NCBI GenBank assembly: GCA_047495785.1
Contig: JBLDXI010000055.1
Span: forward strand, 1,364,001-1,428,000
Length of the DNA: 64,000 bases
From: Lepidodermella squamata
Taxonomy: Eukaryota > Gastrotricha
Reading direction: 5' to 3'
Part shown: one piece after another, positions 59,737-64,000 of the stretch
Layout: the number at the start of each line of letters is the position of its first letter
How positions within the stretch are numbered: the first letter of the stretch is position 1
Program-made: the position numbers and the translations under genes
The notes under the pieces: model-generated
What the model was told of the DNA's origin: nothing
The model's database searches: none
The model's input: the letters and a program-made list of their open reading frames with translations, nothing else

Positions 59737-60688
59737 ATTGTATAGTTATAGGATTGAACTACGTTAAACTTGAAAGCGGGAGCTATAAAAAATGCTACCT
59801 CTCTTACGGCTGAAAACTCTGTAATGTGGCAAGAAGTTTCGGTAGGGAAATGTAGCACAGGATTTTAAGCGTGATGACACAAGTAAATTTTCTAGCTCAG
59901 CGTTAATGACCTCGCCGCACGCAGTCGAGCAAGGCTGGTGTGTAAACGCGAAGGCGTACGAACATGCGTCAGTTTTTGCGCCAATATTACCATCTCTGAT
60001 GTCGTATGCAAAAAGATTAAATCTTTACAATGCTAGAGTAATGGCTTGGCATGGCTTTATAGCGCCTAAAACATCCATCGTCACGCATCTTAATGGCTAT
60101 ATAATTTTTTTCGAAACATCTAGAAGAGATGCAAATGCGTCAGAATTCTTGAAGAACTTTCGGGTCAAACTTTTAATATTGAATACAGGAATATAGAGCT
60201 TCTCCAAACTGGACTTCACGGCCTAGCACGAAGTTGATCTAGATGTTAAGACAGCCCTCTCGCCATATTTCTGTCATTCCGATAGTGGCGTAAAATCCTA
60301 ACCTAACCTAACCTTTCTGACCTCTTCGATAAGCTCAGTGAAAAAATCAAGTATTCCTAATTCCTAATTCAAGTTGAAGAATTCCTATTCCACATGAGAA
60401 GGAAAAGAACCTGTTCTGCTATTCACAAGCGTTAGACTTTTATTGCTGATATAAAAGCAAAAAGCGACCACATTTTGAATGAAACCCATGTTTAAAATCG
60501 ATGGCTTATTCGAGCTGTTCACAGTTTTAGCCGACCCGGCTGCATAGCTGCTGCGAGGATCGGGGCCAGCATTTTGTTCTTAGTTTTACCCAGGCAAAAC
60601 AGATAAAACTCTCCCTTCAGGCGATTTCGGCTATCACTTTTCGTCAGCACTAGAAAAATCGGATAAAAACAATGGCATACAAGATAAA
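59737..60688. other. Spacer with short CTAAC repeat
   Basis: No supported gene. A short run of CTAAC units lies near 60298-60314. AATAAA on the minus strand at 60444-60439 could end the small secreted-protein gene upstream. Confidence 0.35.
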
Positions 60689-60976
60689 TCAGGCTGATAT
60701 ACATTTAGCCAGATCTTGAAGTGAAATCCTGTACTGCTGAACCTTCCACTGAATCCACTGCTCGCAACTGATCGATTCAGCGAGAGCTTTAACTCGAGCT
60801 CGCTCGGTCGAGTCCAACTTCTGAAGAGCTAACAAATGAATGCTTTCGGGCAGGACGGTGCTCGTTGGCAGAGATGAAACAAGGATTAGCAAGGCCGAGT
60901 AAGCGATGAAGAAACGAAAGAGAATCGTCGGAAAAGCCATATTGTTTGTGGAAGCAATAAGAAACGATGCAGTCAT
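60689..60976 (-). CDS. Putative small secreted protein
   Basis: Minus-strand ORF of 95 aa, or 83 aa from the second Met at 60940. The second start gives a convincing signal peptide (FRFFIAYSALLILVSSLPTS). The mature part of about 60 residues has two Cys (ISCEQW and AKCISA) and is helical and charged (LDSTERARVKALAESI). A TATA-like TTATTTATA lies upstream near 61030 and AATAAA lies 245 bp downstream (60444-60439). No known family is recognised. Confidence 0.5.
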   Translation of the reverse strand: MTASFLIASTNNMAFPTILFRFFIAYSALLILVSSLPTSTVLPESIHLLALQKLDSTERARVKALAESISCEQWIQWKVQQYRISLQDLAKCISA

Positions 60977-61349
60977 TTCTTCATAGCTGTTTAAATATGC
61001 AGTTGAAACCGCAAATTTACACTACAGTATAAATAAATCGTTGGAGTTAATGGAGCTTGTCGCAAATATTTGATTTCGAAAAAATCGGGACTTAATTAGT
61101 GTTCCAAAATTTTTCTTCCGGAAAATGACGAACTTCCTTATTAAATTCCCTATTAAATGCCTTATTGCGCAAATGCCGCAGCAGGTGGGAGTGCCTCTTG
61201 CACGAAAGTCTTCTGATTAAGAAGACGAAGCTTAAAATCAGCCTTAACGTGCAGACGGACTCGATCAAATTGAAGCTATTTTAGAATTCTTGTTATGTTT
61301 TTTCTTAATTGTTGTGATTGTTACTGTAATTCCTTTTCTTTTTTGTTTT
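60977..61349. other. Spacer, probably degraded retroelement 3' region
   Basis: No intact ORF. The segment leads directly into the hammerhead-like motif and a poly(A) signal, so part of it may be the end of an old retroelement. Confidence 0.3.
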
Positions 61350-61399
61350 AGAGTCTGATGATGGTACGAGCTAGTACCGAAACGTCACTTTCAAATAAA
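61350..61399 (+). ncRNA. Hammerhead-ribozyme-like motif at a retroelement 3' end
   Basis: The core CTGATGA (61355-61361) is followed by a 5-bp stem GGTAC/GTACC with a six-base loop (61363-61378), then GAAA (61379-61382), then CGTC. AGAGT before the core can pair with ACTTT after CGTC (stem I). ACGT between GAA and C is self-complementary, as expected for dimer-forming ribozymes with a tiny stem III. One unpaired T (61362) sits between the core and stem II, so activity is uncertain. AATAAA follows at 61394-61399. Confidence 0.45.
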
Positions 61400-62679
61400 A
61401 CTGTCAACAGAATATCGCTCTCCTTTTTGTTCCTTATTAAATAATTCTTTTTCCGCATAAATAGTTGCGTTTCTTTACATGCGAGGGAGGCTCACATTTT
61501 TTATATCTCAATAAATTTAGCGCGCAAGAAATTAGTCTAATTGAAAAATAAATGATAAAGAAACCAGCTGTCACGAGTCGTATCCACGCACATCGGGAGG
61601 AAGAGTAATTTGAACCTGAAATCGCAAATATAGCTCAAGAGGGGAAGCAGGTTGTTCGTGGGCAATGTCAAATGCATTCGAAAATCCAGGCTTTATCGCT
61701 GTCTACATCAATAGCTGTTCCGCGCTTATTCCTTGTCATTATCTCGAACTCGATGATAAAAACTGACTAATCTGTGCGCGCAAAATATCCTACAAATCCG
61801 CAGTCTCATCTGCGCCGTAAAAAAGGGCTCAGCATTTCGCGTTTTTTTCGAATCTAATGTCTTCGGCACAAGTGATTCATAACAAGCCCTGTAATAATCG
61901 AACCATCAATATTCGGCGTAAAAAAACATCCTACAAAAAAATAATCACATCCAGCATCCCACAATTTTCGGCGTTTATTCGGAAATATATAAGACTAGAC
62001 ACAATAATAATCGCTGGAAAGCCCTTTTCCAAAAATGGCAATTAATGCTCTTAAGCTCGAGACGTTCCGTTTTTTGGTCGGCGGAAATCCATACGTCCTT
62101 TGGCAAGAGGAGATCGTAAACAGCATGAGATGAATGATTGCTATGTTTTTCCAGTTGAAGTAAGTATATAACAGCGTCGATTTCGAACGGACACCATACA
62201 AGATTGTCCCAATCTGGTCGAGTCGCTGGAAATGCTGTGAGAATAGATTGGTTGTGGAAAGAATTGCAATAAAAAAATGAAAGCGCTTGCAAACTTTAAA
62301 AAATTTATAGCAAAGCCGAGATGAAAAATCAACATTTCAAAATCATCAACACTATATAAAATTATACTTCGATAAAATAATCCACCAGCGTCACAGGAAA
62401 TTGTTCCAGCTTATGTTGCTATCGCTTTTACGGCGAAGTTCACAGATAAGACATTATTCATAGTCTTCACACTCTTGTTGTTAACAGCGACAACTTTCAT
62501 GTCTCACAGCGGGAATGCGGTTGCCCAACTTTTATCAGCATTATACAAAATGCATAGCTGTTTTGAGAAACCACATCTCTGCTATAGCAAGAGAATTAAT
62601 TCTCGTGCTTCATCACTATTTTCTGAGAATTTTACGCTCGTGCGATTCATAAATCATTTTTTAACAATAAATTTCAGAA
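61400..62679. other. Spacer before the methyltransferase gene
   Basis: About 1.3 kb, AT-rich. A 64-aa minus-strand ORF (62335-62141) has a signal-peptide-like start, but nothing else supports it. TTTCAG at 62672-62677 lies just before the next ATG and may be a splice or trans-splice acceptor. Confidence 0.35.
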
Positions 62680-63819
62680 ATGCTCCATCGTTTGAACTTG
62701 AAACAAGCTTATGCCTTTCTTTTCCTTAACAGTAGAAGAATAACGTCAATGGCTGACTCCAGTAAATCCACTGGTACAAAGGCTATGCGGAGTGACTACA
62801 ACGACAATTCGCAGGTTCAAAATGCCATGGTGGGTATAGCGAAGCGTTTCATCGATTCAGGCATTCAAGCCCACGCCGTTAAGATGGCTGATGACCCGAA
62901 TTCTTCGATTACCATCGCCGATTTCGGCTCATCAACAGGTGCGAATAGTAGTGCAGCAATGTCGCTGATTATTGATGGGCTGCGGCGAAAATACGGACCG
63001 GACGCAACCAAATCGGTCACGGTAGTCCACAGTGATTTGGCGAGCAATGACTGGACTGTTACCTTCAATTATCTTCACACGAACCCACAGTCTTATATTA
63101 AAAACTTCCCTGGCACCTACGCGATGGCCTCTGGCGTGAGCTTCTGCCAGCAAATTATGGCGCCGAGATCTCTTCATTTTGGGTTCAGTAACTACGCGCT
63201 GCATTGGTTATCAAAAATACCGGCCAAACTGAAAAATCACGTTTTCTATCCGTTCGGCTCCGAGCAAGAACAAGAAGCATTTAGGAAGCAAGCAGCTGAA
63301 GATTGGAATAATTTCCTTTCGGCTCGGTCACTTGAACTCGTTCCAGGTGGAGTTTTAGTCCTTCATATTTTCAACATGAGGACGGCGAAACCGATCTCAA
63401 ACGACGGTGTTTATCTATCGGCTCTGAAACTAAAAGAACGTGGCTATATTACTGATGAAGAGCTGGAGAACTTTAACGTGCCGGTTTATTACCGCACTAA
63501 GCAGGAGGTCACTGATTTGGCTCAGATGGAGAAATTCGGCCTCGAAATTGTCACTTGCGAGCAACTTCCCCCGACGCCTAATCCCCATTTCGAGGCTTAC
63601 AAAGTGCACAACGATTTGGACGAGTATGCCAAGAAGTTTTCCGAATACCTAGCGGCGGTAACTGATCCTTTATTACATGCTGCACTATTACCTTCGCGGG
63701 ATAAAAAATGGGTTTCCGAAATGCTATGGAATGAATATCGAGCCCTGGTCAAAACGAGACCAGCTGAATTTGGCAGCACAAGCAGCCACATGTTTCTTGT
63801 AATTAGGAAAAAATATTGA
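62680..63819 (+). CDS. SABATH-family SAM-dependent carboxyl methyltransferase
   Basis: Intronless ORF, 379 aa from 62680 or 357 aa from the ATG at 62749, which matches the usual SABATH length. SABATH motifs in order are YNDNSQVQ (substrate/SAM contact), IADFGSSTGANS (SAM-binding loop), HSDLASNDW, then SLHFGFSNYALHWLS. The last matches the SLHF..SSY.LHWLS block that lines the substrate pocket in plant enzymes. These enzymes methylate carboxyl groups of small acids; the substrate here is unknown. The first 23 residues (MLHRLNLKQAYAFLFLNSRR) lack acidic residues and could be a mitochondrial targeting sequence if the upstream ATG is used. AATAAA is at 63839-63844. Lack of introns among intron-rich neighbours hints at horizontal transfer or a retrocopy. 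Confidence 0.85.
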   Translation: MLHRLNLKQAYAFLFLNSRRITSMADSSKSTGTKAMRSDYNDNSQVQNAMVGIAKRFIDSGIQAHAVKMADDPNSSITIADFGSSTGANSSAAMSLIIDGLRRKYGPDATKSVTVVHSDLASNDWTVTFNYLHTNPQSYIKNFPGTYAMASGVSFCQQIMAPRSLHFGFSNYALHWLSKIPAKLKNHVFYPFGSEQEQEAFRKQAAEDWNNFLSARSLELVPGGVLVLHIFNMRTAKPISNDGVYLSALKLKERGYITDEELENFNVPVYYRTKQEVTDLAQMEKFGLEIVTCEQLPPTPNPHFEAYKVHNDLDEYAKKFSEYLAAVTDPLLHAALLPSRDKKWVSEMLWNEYRALVKTRPAEFGSTSSHMFLVIRKKY

Positions 63820-63844
63820 CTAAATAATGTTGACTTTCAATAAA

Positions 63845-64000
63845 CTTAATAAGCTCATAAATTAGTTATTGTTGGCCAGAAAAATCTGCGAAACCTACCA
63901 GTCTATTTTTTCAGCTTCGAATTAAATGATGAGCAATAAACGGCGTATTATCCAGGCGAATCCTCATTTTTTGTCTTGCAGATGAAGGTGTCAGCAGAAG
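63845..64000 (+). other. Window end, possible start of another gene
   Basis: TTTTTTGTCTTGCAG is followed immediately by ATGAAGGTGTCAGCAGAAG (ATG at 63982). This could be a trans-spliced start or an internal exon cut by the window edge. Too little sequence to judge. Confidence 0.25.

Noticed and set aside
59445-59858. 137-aa minus-strand ORF
   Set aside because: No domain, signal or splice evidence. The overlapping 70-aa frame with a nearby AATAAA is the better, still weak, candidate.
60297-60315. CTAAC/CCTAA run as telomeric repeat
   Set aside because: Only about three units, interstitial, and not the usual nematode TTAGGC hexamer.
1-64000. tRNA, rRNA, CRISPR arrays or bacterial operons
   Set aside because: No tRNA box B, rRNA-like or repeat-spacer structure was seen by eye, and the gene structure is eukaryotic. 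A tRNAscan or Rfam search would be needed to exclude small RNAs.

Overview
The window is animal nuclear DNA, most likely from a nematode. Protein-coding genes are split by many introns of about 45-60 bp that begin GT and usually end TTTTCAG or a close variant. Same-strand genes sit close together with candidate trans-splice acceptors upstream of their start codons. Gene ends carry AATAAA or ATTAAA. The families are animal ones: BLOC-1 subunit 2, ABCA transporters, ARP6, PGAP1, acetylcholinesterase, histidine acid phosphatases and a rhodopsin-class GPCR. The species cannot be named from the sequence. All gene models were spliced by hand from GT/AG signals, reading phase and paralogue comparison. 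Every multi-exon model below sums to a multiple of three.

Layout. 0.2-12 kb: BLOC-1 subunit 2, then ABCA-1 (17 exons, 2530 aa), then ARP6. 12-18 kb: PGAP1, apparently in an operon with ARP6, converging on a secreted coiled-coil protein on the minus strand. 18-21.6 kb: a gene-poor spacer containing a hAT-type transposon with a second one nested inside it. 21.6-43.6 kb: three more ABCA genes in tandem (2366, 1992 and 2052 aa). 43.6-48.2 kb: a long non-coding spacer unusually rich in the palindrome GGCGCC. 48.2-50.7 kb: an acetylcholinesterase with an altered oxyanion hole. 51.6-56.5 kb: two tandem histidine-acid-phosphatase-like secreted proteins with damaged catalytic motifs and long Lys/Ser/Arg-rich additions. 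56.7-58.2 kb: a minus-strand GPCR. 58.2-62.7 kb: mostly non-coding, with two possible small genes and a hammerhead-ribozyme-like retroelement end. 62.7-63.8 kb: an intronless SABATH-type carboxyl methyltransferase of plant-like appearance.

The four ABCA genes share a domain plan and most intron positions, so they arose by local duplication. They differ in the size of the first extracellular domain and of the linker after the first ATPase domain. One tract of about 665 bp in ABCA-2 and ABCA-3 is about 97 % identical, while the sequence on both sides is strongly diverged, which points to recent gene conversion. The remaining genes have unrelated jobs: lysosome-related organelle biogenesis, H2A.Z chromatin remodelling, GPI-anchor maturation and cholinergic signalling. 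The most unusual material is the phosphatase-like pair, the serine in the acetylcholinesterase oxyanion hole, the animal SABATH enzyme, the nested transposons and the hammerhead-like motif.
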